A stretch of DNA of 33,008 bases from Candidatus Delongbacteria bacterium. Lineage in GTDB: Bacteria > UBA4055. The position numbers and the translations under genes are program-made. The stretch covers positions 1 to 33,008 of the forward strand of contig SLFX01000181.1 in assembly GCA_007124045.1 (NCBI GenBank). The letters run 5' to 3'. Numbering within the stretch: position 1 is the first letter of the stretch; every line of letters begins with the position of its first letter. The notes beneath the pieces are model-generated. The model did not search any database, was not told the origin of the DNA, and worked only from the letters and a program-made list of their open reading frames with translations. Shown piece by piece: positions 24,225 through 32,184 of this stretch.

Positions 24225-24233
24225 GAGAGCAAA

Positions 24234-25295
24234 ATGGTCACAAAAACAGGTAAAAAAAACTATAAGAAAATAACTGACTACTCAACTTTTCTTTTAACCG
24301 GTGAAGACAGATACTCAATAGAGATTAAAATATCAGAGATCGTGTCAGAATATTTGGAACAGGATCTTAAGGATTTTAACTATTCTGTCTTCAACGAAGA
24401 GAATATGGACCCGGTCACTATCAGCTCCGAGCTATACTCCCTGCCCGTAATGGCAGATCAGAGAATAGTTGTTGTCTCTGATATAGATAAAGCACCTTTA
24501 TCGTTACTGGAAATGCTGTCGGTATTTATCAAGAAAAATATCAGTACTTCAATACTTATCCTGTCCGGTACCAAACCGGATAAAAGGAAATCTTTTTTCA
24601 AAGAGCTTTCCGCAAAAAAAACCTGTCTTTCTATTGAGTTTAAAGAAAAGAACGACAGAGAAATTATTCAGTGGATCAGCAATCATATCAGATCAAAAGG
24701 TTATAATATCTCAGTCGGAGCACTTCAAATGCTCTCTCTTTCACTCTCTTCAAATCTATCACAGATATCCTCTGAAACTGACAAACTGATTGAATACTGT
24801 GAAGATAAGTGTATTTGCGAGGATGATGTTGAAAATGTTATGGGCATTTCAAAAAAGTATAATATATTCAAACTACAAAAAGCTGTTGCAGAAAAAAACC
24901 TTAAATCAGCATTGATGATCTGCGATAATATTCTAAAGGATAAAGGCAACAAAACCGATCCTATATCTATCAATCTTTTTCTTTCAAAAATGTTCACATC
25001 AGCATTTGAAATTGGATATAATTCCATTGCTTCAAAAATATCAATAGAAAGATCTGCAGCCGCTTTAGGATATAATAATCCATGGAAAGATGCCGATATT
25101 CTGACCTGTTCGAAAACATACAGAACATCAGAACTGTTAAGAAACCACCGGTATTTTCTTGAATGTGATATCAAACTTAAATCATCCTATCAGAGTCCCG
25201 ATACAGCTATTTTTCTATTGCTTGAAAAGATTATCAGTCATTCAGACGATAACTCGTTCATCTATCTTGATTATTTCGACAGTGTAAGAAAGTGA
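24234..25295 (+). CDS. holA: DNA polymerase III delta subunit (HolA)
   Basis: Clamp-loader delta subunit, 353 residues, which opens the beta sliding clamp. It starts with the family pattern FLLTGEDRYSIEIKISEI, followed by SLPVMADQRIVVVSDID, the LILSGTKPDKRKSFFKEL strand, WISNHIRSKGYNIS and LSQISSETDKLIEYC, and a C-terminal helical collar domain (KLQKAVAEKNLKSAL; FLLLEKIIS). Divergent but recognisable. The ATG at 24234 follows GAGAGC, and the region upstream contains the promoter. It is the first gene of a three-gene unit. Confidence 0.88.
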   Translation: MVTKTGKKNYKKITDYSTFLLTGEDRYSIEIKISEIVSEYLEQDLKDFNYSVFNEENMDPVTISSELYSLPVMADQRIVVVSDIDKAPLSLLEMLSVFIKKNISTSILILSGTKPDKRKSFFKELSAKKTCLSIEFKEKNDREIIQWISNHIRSKGYNISVGALQMLSLSLSSNLSQISSETDKLIEYCEDKCICEDDVENVMGISKKYNIFKLQKAVAEKNLKSALMICDNILKDKGNKTDPISINLFLSKMFTSAFEIGYNSIASKISIERSAAALGYNNPWKDADILTCSKTYRTSELLRNHRYFLECDIKLKSSYQSPDTAIFLLLEKIISHSDDNSFIYLDYFDSVRK

Positions 25296-25302
25296 GAATA
25301 TT

Positions 25303-25758
25303 ATGAAGTGCCCAAAATGCTCTATGAGCGAAACTAAAGTTATTGATTCAAGATCGGTAAAAAGTGATTCAGCTATTAGAAGGAGAAGAGAGTGTAACGA
25401 CTGTGGTTTTAGATTCACAACCTATGAGTATGTTGAGAAAATTGAAATGATGGTCGAAAAACAAAGCGGAACGACCGAGGAATTTGAACTTCAGAAAATC
25501 AGAAACGGCATCATGATAGCCTGCCGTAAAAGACAGATAACTCCTGAACATATTGAGCGTCTGGTAAATGAAATATACAACGAGCTGGTTTCAACGAGCG
25601 ACAACAACGGCATAATCAGATCGTCACTTATCGGAGAACTTGTCATGCAGAAACTAAAAGAAACTGACGAAGTTGCTTATATAAGGTTCGCTTCTGTTTA
25701 CAGAAAGTTCAAAGATGTTAAAGAATTCATGTCAGAACTGCAGAATATAGTAAAGTAA
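25303..25758 (+). CDS. nrdR: Transcriptional repressor NrdR
   Basis: Nucleotide-sensing repressor of ribonucleotide reductase genes. The 151 residues comprise a zinc ribbon (C3, C6, C31, C34, with VIDSRSVKSDSAIRRRREC between) and an ATP-cone (KIRNGIMIACRKRQI ... SSLIGELVMQKLKETDEVAYIRFASVYRKF). No ribonucleotide reductase gene is in the window. It starts 7 nt after holA and ends 1 nt before comF. Confidence 0.97.
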   Translation: MKCPKCSMSETKVIDSRSVKSDSAIRRRRECNDCGFRFTTYEYVEKIEMMVEKQSGTTEEFELQKIRNGIMIACRKRQITPEHIERLVNEIYNELVSTSDNNGIIRSSLIGELVMQKLKETDEVAYIRFASVYRKFKDVKEFMSELQNIVK

Positions 25759-25759
25759 A

Positions 25760-26431
25760 ATGAGTTTGATAAAGATCAAAGGTCATATATGTTCTTCGTT
25801 AACCTCACTTCTATACCTTCTCTTTCCACCCTCATGCTACATCTGCTCTGAATATCTTGATGATGAACTTCTGGTTTGCAAAAAATGCCTCAAATCATTA
25901 AAAATCCATAAAAACGAAAATAAAAATCATCTTTCCGTCTTCTGTTACGACAGTAATATCAGGGTTTTGATACATGCTTTAAAATACGGCAACAGACCTT
26001 TGATCGGGAGAATTATCGGAAGGGAAATGGCAAAAAGACTTAAAGATCTTCTTTCAAACGAAAATTCACTGCTTGTACCTGTGCCTCTTCATAAAAAAAG
26101 ATTGAGAAAAAGGGGATATAACCAGAGCCGCCTTATATCTGAAGGTATTTCTGATATCACATCAATCCCCGTTGATGAATCTTTTCTTACAAGAAAAACA
26201 AATAATGTCTCGCAAACTATTCTGGGTTCAAAAGAAAGAGCTGAGAATGTTATGAATATTTTTTGTTCAAGGACGCTCTCAGAAAGTGAAAAGAGCAAAA
26301 ATGTTTATTTGATTGACGATCTCATAACAACAGGGGCAACATCAAAAGAGGCCTGTAAGGCCCTCAGGAGTGCAGGAAACGAAAAATTATTCCCCATAAG
26401 TGCCGCCACCAGTTCTAACGATTTCATGTAA
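25760..26431 (+). CDS. comF: ComF family phosphoribosyltransferase-like protein
   Basis: 223 residues: an N-terminal zinc-finger-like motif (C26, C29, C40, C43), then the type I phosphoribosyltransferase fold with HALKYGNRPLIGRIIG, the family motif PVPLHKKRLRKRGYNQS, NVSQTILGSKERAENV and the PRPP loop LIDDLITTGATS (184-195). In naturally competent bacteria ComF proteins take part in DNA uptake or processing; the family is also common without competence and its biochemical role is unsettled. No other competence gene is seen here. The ribosome site is weak and the start abuts nrdR, suggesting coupling. Its 3' end overlaps the convergent response-regulator gene by 8 nt. Confidence 0.92.
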   Translation: MSLIKIKGHICSSLTSLLYLLFPPSCYICSEYLDDELLVCKKCLKSLKIHKNENKNHLSVFCYDSNIRVLIHALKYGNRPLIGRIIGREMAKRLKDLLSNENSLLVPVPLHKKRLRKRGYNQSRLISEGISDITSIPVDESFLTRKTNNVSQTILGSKERAENVMNIFCSRTLSESEKSKNVYLIDDLITTGATSKEACKALRSAGNEKLFPISAATSSNDFM

Positions 26432-27176
26432 AAACTATCAGCAGCCATGCTCTTGAATCCTGCCACGGAATGATCTTTAATTTGTAATTACTGTATATAA
26501 TCTTTCCGTTTTTATGCTTAAAACCGGATTTGCCTTCACCCTTTTCCTGCAAATAAAGCTGCTCCAGTGTCTCCTGTTCAGGAAAAACAGTCTCTCGTTT
26601 ATCGATTATATCATGTACCTTTTTTCCGACAATATATGATCTTGTGTAGCCAAGACTTTCCTCTACCTGGTCATTTAAATCAAGTATGCACTGATCGTAT
26701 GGGTCTATTACAAAGACCATTTCTGTAAAATGATTGAATATCGTTCTGAACTTTGCCTCAGAAAGCAAAAGATCCCTTTCGACTCTTCTTTTCTTTTTCA
26801 GCTCATCACCTTTTATCAAAGCTGACTCTATTGAGGGTATGAGTTTTTCCAGTTTAGATTTAAATATATAATCTACTGCACCATATTTTAAAGTGTCGAT
26901 TGCAATATCTTCATTAATTGTACCTGAAAGAATAATCGTGGGAATGTCGGGATTGATCTGTCTTACCATATAAAGTATTCCGTAACCGTCAATATCCGGC
27001 AGGCTGAAATCGGCAAGTATAACATCAAATTTCATAGTTTTAAGCGATATTTTGAAATCGTTTTTATTCTGAACATGAAATAAAGTATACTTGAGTTTTC
27101 CGGTATTAAGTTTATCTCTGATAAGCTCAACATCAAGCTCGTCGTCTTCGAGGTAAAGGATTGAGATCTTTTTCAT
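26424..27176 (-). CDS. Orphan response regulator with receiver and PAS domains
   Basis: Receiver domain (1-about 125) with the acidic pocket E10-D11-D12, phospho-acceptor D56 (ILADFSLPD), S84 (ILSGT) and K106 (FKSK) all present, so it should be phosphorylatable. A helical linker (about 128-145, KKKRRVERDLLLSEAKF) leads into a PAS domain (about 143-250: FRTIFNHFTEMVFVIDP, then LGYTRSYIVGKKVHDIID and FKHKNGKIIYSN). No DNA-binding, GGDEF, HD-GYP or kinase domain follows; the protein ends directly after PAS. No sensor kinase lies nearby. It probably signals by protein contact with an unlinked kinase. AAGGAGG precedes the ATG. Confidence 0.88.
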   Translation of the reverse strand: MKKISILYLEDDELDVELIRDKLNTGKLKYTLFHVQNKNDFKISLKTMKFDVILADFSLPDIDGYGILYMVRQINPDIPTIILSGTINEDIAIDTLKYGAVDYIFKSKLEKLIPSIESALIKGDELKKKRRVERDLLLSEAKFRTIFNHFTEMVFVIDPYDQCILDLNDQVEESLGYTRSYIVGKKVHDIIDKRETVFPEQETLEQLYLQEKGEGKSGFKHKNGKIIYSNYKLKIIPWQDSRAWLLIVFT

Positions 27177-27313
27177 GCCCCCTCCTTAGTGTCTGAATTG
27201 GCAACCGCTATATTTCCGTATACCGTACATGCAACAAACAAAGCCTCCAACCTTAAAAACACAGAAACACCCGGTCTTCAACTGATCAAATTCAAAATTC
27301 TATCTTCAAAGGC

Positions 27314-27342
27314 AATATAATACAATAGAGTAGTAAAATCAA
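27314..27342 (-). promoter_or_regulatory. Promoter of the receiver-PAS gene
   Basis: Minus-strand TTGATT (27342-27337), 17-nt spacer, TATATT (27319-27314). It implies a leader of about 130 nt, for which I see no obvious structure, before the ATG at 27176. Confidence 0.5.
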
Positions 27343-27361
27343 TTAAATTGTTAATAAAAAA

Positions 27362-28132
27362 TTATTTTTTGTTATCATCATTTATTTTTTCGATTTCTTG
27401 TAAATTCTGCTTTAATGAGCTTATCTCATTCATTATCTTACCCGCAATTGCCTTCCATGTTTCAGGTGTATTGGGCATACTGAAATATTCGTCAAAAAAT
27501 ATAGGTTTGCCAATAATAACTCTTATCTTTTTCCCAATTTCCGGTATAGTTTTTCCCACGGGAAGCATATTCCTCATACCTTCATGATAGCAGGGTACTA
27601 CTTTGACCTTTGCTTCATATACTCTCTTGCCCACACCGGCTTTACCCTCAAGCAACTCTCCTGTCCGGCTCCTGGTACCTTCAGGAAATATATGGACTAT
27701 ATTTCCTTCTTTCAATTTTTCAGTGACCTTTTTCTGAGAAAACTGATCGATACCCTTTCCCCTTTCAACAGGAATACATTTTACATGATCCATATACCAG
27801 GAAAGCAACCTGTTCTTATAAAAATTACCATATTCGGGTGTATGATAGGGAAGCCATTTGTAGGAAAAAAGCGACCTTTTAAAGAACACTGTACAGTCAA
27901 TGAATGCAGAATCAAACATTGTAGTATGGTTGGATGCGAATATAAATGGCGCTTTTTCATTCTTTATATTATTTAATCCATAAAATCTCGTATTATTCAT
28001 AACATACAACAATATCCAGACAAATATGCTTGTCAGTAAAGTGAGAACTTTAGATACCATTCTAAATATAAAAGTTTCTTTTGGCGGTATCCAGCGGCCG
28101 CATGTTTTATTAGTCTCTTCTTTTCCCTGCAT
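27362..28132 (-). CDS. plsC: 1-acyl-sn-glycerol-3-phosphate acyltransferase family protein (PlsC-like)
   Basis: Membrane-associated acyltransferase, most likely making phosphatidic acid from lysophosphatidic acid. In 256 residues: a hydrophobic N-terminal segment (about 24-45), catalytic N68-H69-x4-D74 (NHTTMFD), VERGKGID as block II, F149-PEGTRS (block III) and VVPCYHEGMRNMLP (block IV). The exact acyl acceptor is not fixed by sequence. The ATG at 28132 has AGGA 4 nt upstream. Divergent from the gene at 28282. Confidence 0.9.
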   Translation of the reverse strand: MQGKEETNKTCGRWIPPKETFIFRMVSKVLTLLTSIFVWILLYVMNNTRFYGLNNIKNEKAPFIFASNHTTMFDSAFIDCTVFFKRSLFSYKWLPYHTPEYGNFYKNRLLSWYMDHVKCIPVERGKGIDQFSQKKVTEKLKEGNIVHIFPEGTRSRTGELLEGKAGVGKRVYEAKVKVVPCYHEGMRNMLPVGKTIPEIGKKIRVIIGKPIFFDEYFSMPNTPETWKAIAGKIMNEISSLKQNLQEIEKINDDNKK

Positions 28133-28281
28133 CTCTTCCTGCCAAGAATATACATTTTATTCACCTCTGTAATTTATCCTGTTGCAGACTAATAATCAAG
28201 TGTATTATTTATGCCAATTATTTTATGTTTGCTAAAAATAAAAAGATGATTTAATATTCAAACGATTAATTGGAAGGCCGG

Positions 28282-29028
28282 ATGCAAAAAACCGCGATAT
28301 TTATAACTTTTCTTTTAACATTATCACTACAGTGTATGAATATGTCCGTGTATGATGATAAAATATATATTTTGGACGGATTCAACAGAGAGCTTTTTGT
28401 TTTTAATGACGACGGTTCAAAAGAACATACTGTATGTCTTAAAAATATTTCAAGATCAGGATACTTTGATTTTTTTATAAAAAGAGACCGTTTCTACTCA
28501 CTGATTCACGACTGCTTTAATGGTTCGGTATATGTTTTGGATGAAAAATACGAAGTCAGAAAAACTATTACTTTAAAAAATATTTACGAAGAAGAGATTG
28601 CTCCAAAAATATATCCGGCAGGTTCCAGTTCGATGTTTTTTTCAACATCCGATTATTTAAGTATATACATTTTGAGAGACAATAGAGCCAGAATGATCAT
28701 TCTTTCTGAAATACCTTACACAGACTTCTTCTCTGACGGCAAAAATATATTTCTTCTTTATAACGATCATATTTCAGTATATACCGTCTCCGGAATTTTT
28801 ATCAAAAAGATCCCTTTACCGTTACCCGAAACTCCCTACTCCTCTTTATACATCACATCCTCACACATATTCTTACATAACCTGTATGGTATCACATATT
28901 TAAAGAAAGATCTGTCGGATAGCGGTTTTATGGAAGATATGTCAATAATTTCATACGCAGGAACGGGAGACACTTTGTTTTATTCTTCAATCGTATCAAA
29001 GATCAAAATCTGGAGAGCCAAAAATTGA
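28282..29028 (+). CDS. Unrecognised exported protein, beta-propeller-like
   Basis: I do not recognise a family. The 248 residues begin with a signal-peptide-like stretch (KTAIFITFLLTLSLQC); Cys18 might be a lipoprotein cysteine, but the preceding residues are a poor lipobox. The rest is strand-rich with recurring aromatic/hydrophobic-Asp-Gly units (YDDKIYILDGFNRELFVFNDDG; SVYVLDEKYEVRKTITL; FFSDGKNIFLLYNDHISVYTVSG), suggesting four to five beta-propeller-like blades. The ATG at 28282 has GGAAGG 4 nt upstream; an in-frame TTG at 28270 is less likely. Its stop overlaps the rsgA TTG start, so the two are probably cotranscribed. Confidence 0.7.
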   Translation: MQKTAIFITFLLTLSLQCMNMSVYDDKIYILDGFNRELFVFNDDGSKEHTVCLKNISRSGYFDFFIKRDRFYSLIHDCFNGSVYVLDEKYEVRKTITLKNIYEEEIAPKIYPAGSSSMFFSTSDYLSIYILRDNRARMIILSEIPYTDFFSDGKNIFLLYNDHISVYTVSGIFIKKIPLPLPETPYSSLYITSSHIFLHNLYGITYLKKDLSDSGFMEDMSIISYAGTGDTLFYSSIVSKIKIWRAKN

Positions 29029-29954
29029 AAAAGGGCCTTGTGCTTTACGGCAACGGTACGGATTATACCGTTTCTTACGAAGGCAAAGATATCATTGCAA
29101 GGCTTAGGGGTAAGCTGCTCCACACGACGAAAAGATCACATCATCCGGTATGCCCGGGGGATTCAGTAAAACTTGTAGAAAGCGGAGAGGAGTTCGTCAT
29201 TGATCAGATACTTCCCAGAAAGAATAAGATTTCCCGGCCTGCGAACTACGGAATAAGAAAAGAACAGGTTATAGCTTCGAATCTCGACTACCTGTTCGTC
29301 GTAGCCTCAGTTTTTTCCCCAAAACTGAATACGGGGTTCTTAGACCGTATCCTTGCATACAGTAATATGCAGATGATAGAAACAAAGATTATCATCAATA
29401 AGACAGATTACGGAATAAGCGAAGAAGAGCAGGAAAGCATAGACGGCTACAGGCAGATAGGGTTTGAAGTGATAGAAACTTCAGTGACCGAAGGAATTAA
29501 TCTCGAAAAGGTCAAATCTGCTGCAATTGGGAAAATTACTGCTTTCGTTGGAAATTCCGGAGTTGGAAAATCCTCGATATTGAATAGCATAGACCCGGAT
29601 ATAAACCAAAAGGTAAAAGAAACTTCAACTTATTCGCTCAAAGGAAAACACACCACAAAACAGGCAAGACTTTTTCCCATTGGAAAAGGAGGCTATATAC
29701 TCGATACCCCGGGAATAAGAGAGTTCGGAATGTGGAATATGGATTTTGAGGACCTTAAAAATTATTTTCCGGAAATATACAGTATCAGTCCTGAATGCAG
29801 ATACCACAATTGTCTTCACACGACAGAACCCGGTTGTGCGGTTATAAAAGCTGTCGAAAAAGGCAACATACCAATTTTCAGATATGAGAACTACCTTAAA
29901 ATATTTGACACTCTATATGAGAACCGAAACCTGTATTTTAAAAAGGACAGATGA
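29025..29954 (+). CDS. rsgA: Small-subunit ribosome maturation GTPase RsgA
   Basis: Circularly permuted GTPase that releases assembly factors during late 30S maturation. The 309 residues contain an N-terminal OB domain, then G4 NKTD (125-128) before G1 GNSGVGKSS (176-184), the switch motif TTKQARLF, G3 LDTPGIRE (226-233), and a C-terminal zinc site C258, C263, H265, C271. The start codon is TTG at 29025, overlapping the previous stop as TTGA, with TGGAG 10 nt upstream. Confidence 0.96.
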   Translation: MKKGLVLYGNGTDYTVSYEGKDIIARLRGKLLHTTKRSHHPVCPGDSVKLVESGEEFVIDQILPRKNKISRPANYGIRKEQVIASNLDYLFVVASVFSPKLNTGFLDRILAYSNMQMIETKIIINKTDYGISEEEQESIDGYRQIGFEVIETSVTEGINLEKVKSAAIGKITAFVGNSGVGKSSILNSIDPDINQKVKETSTYSLKGKHTTKQARLFPIGKGGYILDTPGIREFGMWNMDFEDLKNYFPEIYSISPECRYHNCLHTTEPGCAVIKAVEKGNIPIFRYENYLKIFDTLYENRNLYFKKDR

Positions 29955-29962
29955 AAAGATTT

Positions 29963-30220
29963 TTATTTTTCAGCGTCTTTCTTAGTTGTCGTTTTTTTTG
30001 CGGCAGGTTTCTTTTCAGGAGCTTTTTTTTCAACAGCAGCCTTTTTAACAGGTGTTTCTTTATTTAATTTTTTTGCCGGAGCGGCGACTTTTTTAGGTGC
30101 CGTCTTTTTTACTTCAGGCTGCGAAAGGGTAATTGCCGATTTTTTGTTTTTCATTCTTGAATTTCCTGAAGAACCTCTGAATATTTTGCCTTTTTTTGTT
30201 TTTCTGTCGCCTCTACCCAT
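29963..30220 (-). CDS. 30S ribosomal protein bTHX with a Lys/Ala-rich C-terminal tail
   Basis: The first 27 residues (MGRGDRKTKKGKIFRGSSGN, then SRMKNKK) match the small subunit protein Thx, known from Thermus as about 26 residues and found in many FCB bacteria. Here 58 further residues follow, made almost only of Lys, Ala, Pro, Thr and Glu (repeated KKxAxxK and AxKK units), like histone H1 tails and probably disordered. AGGAG sits 7 nt before the ATG, so the frame is translated. It is convergent with rsgA (8 nt between stops). Thx binds in the head of the 30S; what the tail binds is unknown. Confidence 0.8.
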   Translation of the reverse strand: MGRGDRKTKKGKIFRGSSGNSRMKNKKSAITLSQPEVKKTAPKKVAAPAKKLNKETPVKKAAVEKKAPEKKPAAKKTTTKKDAEK

Positions 30221-30304
30221 TTTAATCTCCTGCTGGTTTTTATTTTTGATAAATGTAAGAAATTATTTATTTTCTATCCACTAAAATTTATATATTTTTC
30301 CCGT

Positions 30305-31549
30305 TTATTTCCCGTTTGTATTTATTCTGTATTTCTCCATAGGCAAAAGGAGCTTATGGTACATGTATGATGAAAGAATATAGAAAAGCATTGTAAAACC
30401 GAAAGGTATCATATATCCTGTATGCTCTATAAGATAACCGCCGATATTAGCCGTTATTCCCCAGGTAAAAAGCCATGAAAGAGTAAGAAGCCCGCTGGTT
30501 ATAGATCTGTCATCCGGGTGAACAGCTTCCATAGAGAAATTCGTCGATATCGGCGCTGACATGTTCATAAAGGCATTTCTGATGAGAAATGCTGTTACCG
30601 CAAGTGGAAGGTACTGCGAAACTCCCAGTATGAGCAGGAAGGGAAGAGAAAGCACCTGTGACAAAATAACAGATCTGATCTTTCCGAGCTTTGCGGCAAT
30701 AAGAGGAGCAGCAAGTGCTCCTCCGATAGTAAAAAATTGTGCCAGAGCGAAAAGCATACCGATGTTGTTTGCCGAAAGATCGAATCTGGTTCTGAAGTAA
30801 AGATTCAGAAACGGAATGGTCATGCCGGCTCCAAGGCCTACTACCATAGGCGGAATAACAAGCTTCATAAGCAATTTCTTTGGAGTTTTTAGCCTGTGCT
30901 TTTTCTTTGCGTCAGGCTCATCATCACTTACAATAATATTCCTGACTTTTATTTTTGAATAAAAGAATACCGAAAACACCGCCAGTACGAGATGAATGAA
31001 TATAGCCGCCTTGTAGCCGCTTGAAGTTTCTATCCCCATTTCTAGCATAAGATCAGGAATACTTCCAGCTACAAGATTACCCGTAATTCCGGAAAGAAGC
31101 ATAACGGCGTGGTTTATGGAAAACAGATGAGTTCTTTCTTTTTCTTCGCTGCTCTGCATCAGAAGTGGTCCGCCGATAACGGAATTGAAAGCTCCCGCAA
31201 AACCCGCGAGGGCTATGCCGGACATAATTGTGCGAAGAGTTTCGGCCTGAATAGCGATTGAATAACCTAAAGACATGATAACAGGTACTATTATCATAAC
31301 AGGTTTTATCGGCATTCTTTTTATGAAAAAAGCCGCCGGAAAGATCATGAGCACAGTAGCATAAGTACCTACCGACAGTATATTCCCTATGCTGCCCTCT
31401 CCCATTCCGGAAGATTTGAGATAAAGATTAAAAAGAAGTGTAAAACCGGTAAACCCGAAACCCGCGAAAAAATTACCTATAAGATAATTCCATGCGTCCT
31501 TCTGGATTATTTTTGCTATGCTGTAATATTCTCTGACAATTTTTTTCAC
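30305..31549 (-). CDS. Major facilitator superfamily transporter
   Basis: 414 residues with about 12 hydrophobic segments split into two halves by a charged cytoplasmic loop (about 200-225, DDEPDAKKKHRLKTPKK). The first half contains a short inter-helix basic motif (FFIKRMPIKP) in the usual loop 2-3 position. The substrate cannot be told; drug or sugar/metabolite efflux are both possible. The start is GTG at 31549: no ATG occurs before the first membrane segment. Upstream, TTTACA-16 nt-TATATT could be a promoter, giving a very short leader. Confidence 0.85.
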   Translation of the reverse strand: MKKIVREYYSIAKIIQKDAWNYLIGNFFAGFGFTGFTLLFNLYLKSSGMGEGSIGNILSVGTYATVLMIFPAAFFIKRMPIKPVMIIVPVIMSLGYSIAIQAETLRTIMSGIALAGFAGAFNSVIGGPLLMQSSEEKERTHLFSINHAVMLLSGITGNLVAGSIPDLMLEMGIETSSGYKAAIFIHLVLAVFSVFFYSKIKVRNIIVSDDEPDAKKKHRLKTPKKLLMKLVIPPMVVGLGAGMTIPFLNLYFRTRFDLSANNIGMLFALAQFFTIGGALAAPLIAAKLGKIRSVILSQVLSLPFLLILGVSQYLPLAVTAFLIRNAFMNMSAPISTNFSMEAVHPDDRSITSGLLTLSWLFTWGITANIGGYLIEHTGYMIPFGFTMLFYILSSYMYHKLLLPMEKYRINTNGK

Positions 31550-31626
31550 GGCCTGAAATATATACTAAAAAAGACAATTGTAAAGGTAAATATTAAGATA
31601 TTTCTGTTTGAATTATTGTAACATTA

Positions 31627-31977
31627 TCATACAATAAGCGATGGGTCGTTGAAGTGCTGAAATTCCAGTGTCCTGTTCTCCGGATCCTTTGCCCAGAAAT
31701 GATATATGTTGAACTTAACATTCTCTACAGGATCCGAAGTTGAAATATCCTGAAGAACATCATGCATTTTATCCACATCAGTTTTTTTACTGTAAAAAAA
31801 GGTAATGCATGGCGAAACAGGCTCTATGGTGCCTTCACAGAAACCGAGAAGAAAATTCCCGTGCCTTAAAATAATACACTGCCCCTGATCACACCAGAGT
31901 TCCATACCTATCCTATTAATATAGAATTCCCTCATGAGATCAAGGTTTTCAGTTTTTAAAAAGACCAGTCCGGACAC
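31627..31977 (-). CDS. VOC (glyoxalase/bleomycin-resistance) superfamily protein
   Basis: 116 residues with the beta-alpha-beta-beta-beta pattern of the vicinal-oxygen-chelate fold: opening GLVFLKTENLDLMREFYINRIGME, mid-strand CIILRHGNFLLGFCE and the end AKDPENRTLEFQHF, whose Glu is a usual metal ligand. The first-strand His ligand of glyoxalase I is not evident, so the catalytic role is uncertain. The start is GTG at 31977, supported by GGAGG 4 nt upstream. Starts 25 nt from the tRNA-Ser 3' end on the same strand. Confidence 0.8.
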   Translation of the reverse strand: MSGLVFLKTENLDLMREFYINRIGMELWCDQGQCIILRHGNFLLGFCEGTIEPVSPCITFFYSKKTDVDKMHDVLQDISTSDPVENVKFNIYHFWAKDPENRTLEFQHFNDPSLIV

Positions 31978-32002
31978 AATACCTCCGTTGTTTGTTCAAA
32001 AG

Positions 32003-32089
32003 CGGAGAGACAGGGATTCGAACCCTGGGCACCCGTAAAGATACAACGGTTTTCGAGACCGCCCCGTTCAACCGCTCCGGCATCTCTCC
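32003..32089 (-). tRNA. tRNA-Ser(CGA)
   Basis: Class II tRNA of 87 nt. The acceptor stem GGAGAGA pairs with TCTCTCC, with discriminator G at 32003. The anticodon loop CTCGAAA (32057-32051) has anticodon CGA at 32055-32053, reading UCG. A long variable arm follows, then the T arm CAGGG-TTCGAAT-CCCTG. CCA is not encoded; the next bases are CTT, so CCA must be added enzymatically. Confidence 0.95.
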
Positions 32090-32096
32090 GATCTAA

Positions 32097-32105
32097 ATTA
32101 TACCA
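32097..32105 (-). promoter_or_regulatory. Extended -10 promoter of tRNA-Ser
   Basis: Minus-strand TGGTATAAT (32105-32097) is a perfect TATAAT with the TGn extension; an A-rich stretch replaces a -35 box. The predicted start falls at about 32090, right at the mature tRNA 5' end. Confidence 0.55.
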
Positions 32106-32140
32106 CTGTAAAGTAATTTTTTTTTAACAGATAATCAAAT

Positions 32141-32163
32141 AAAAAAGCCCCGTAATCCGGGGC
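32141..32163 (-). terminator. Intrinsic terminator after the secreted-protein gene
   Basis: Stem GCCCCG/CGGGGC (32147-32163, 5-nt loop) followed on the minus strand by TTTTTT, 22 nt past the stop codon at 32185. The stem is nearly identical to that of the tsf terminator. Confidence 0.82.
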
Positions 32164-32184
32164 CTAAAAAATACTCTCTAACAG

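Noticed and set aside
24725-25174. 149-codon frame antisense to holA
   Set aside because: It has no recognisable features and is embedded in the DNA polymerase III delta gene.
27584-27976. 130-codon plus-strand frame opposite plsC
   Set aside because: It is antisense to conserved acyltransferase motifs and has no ribosome site or family features.
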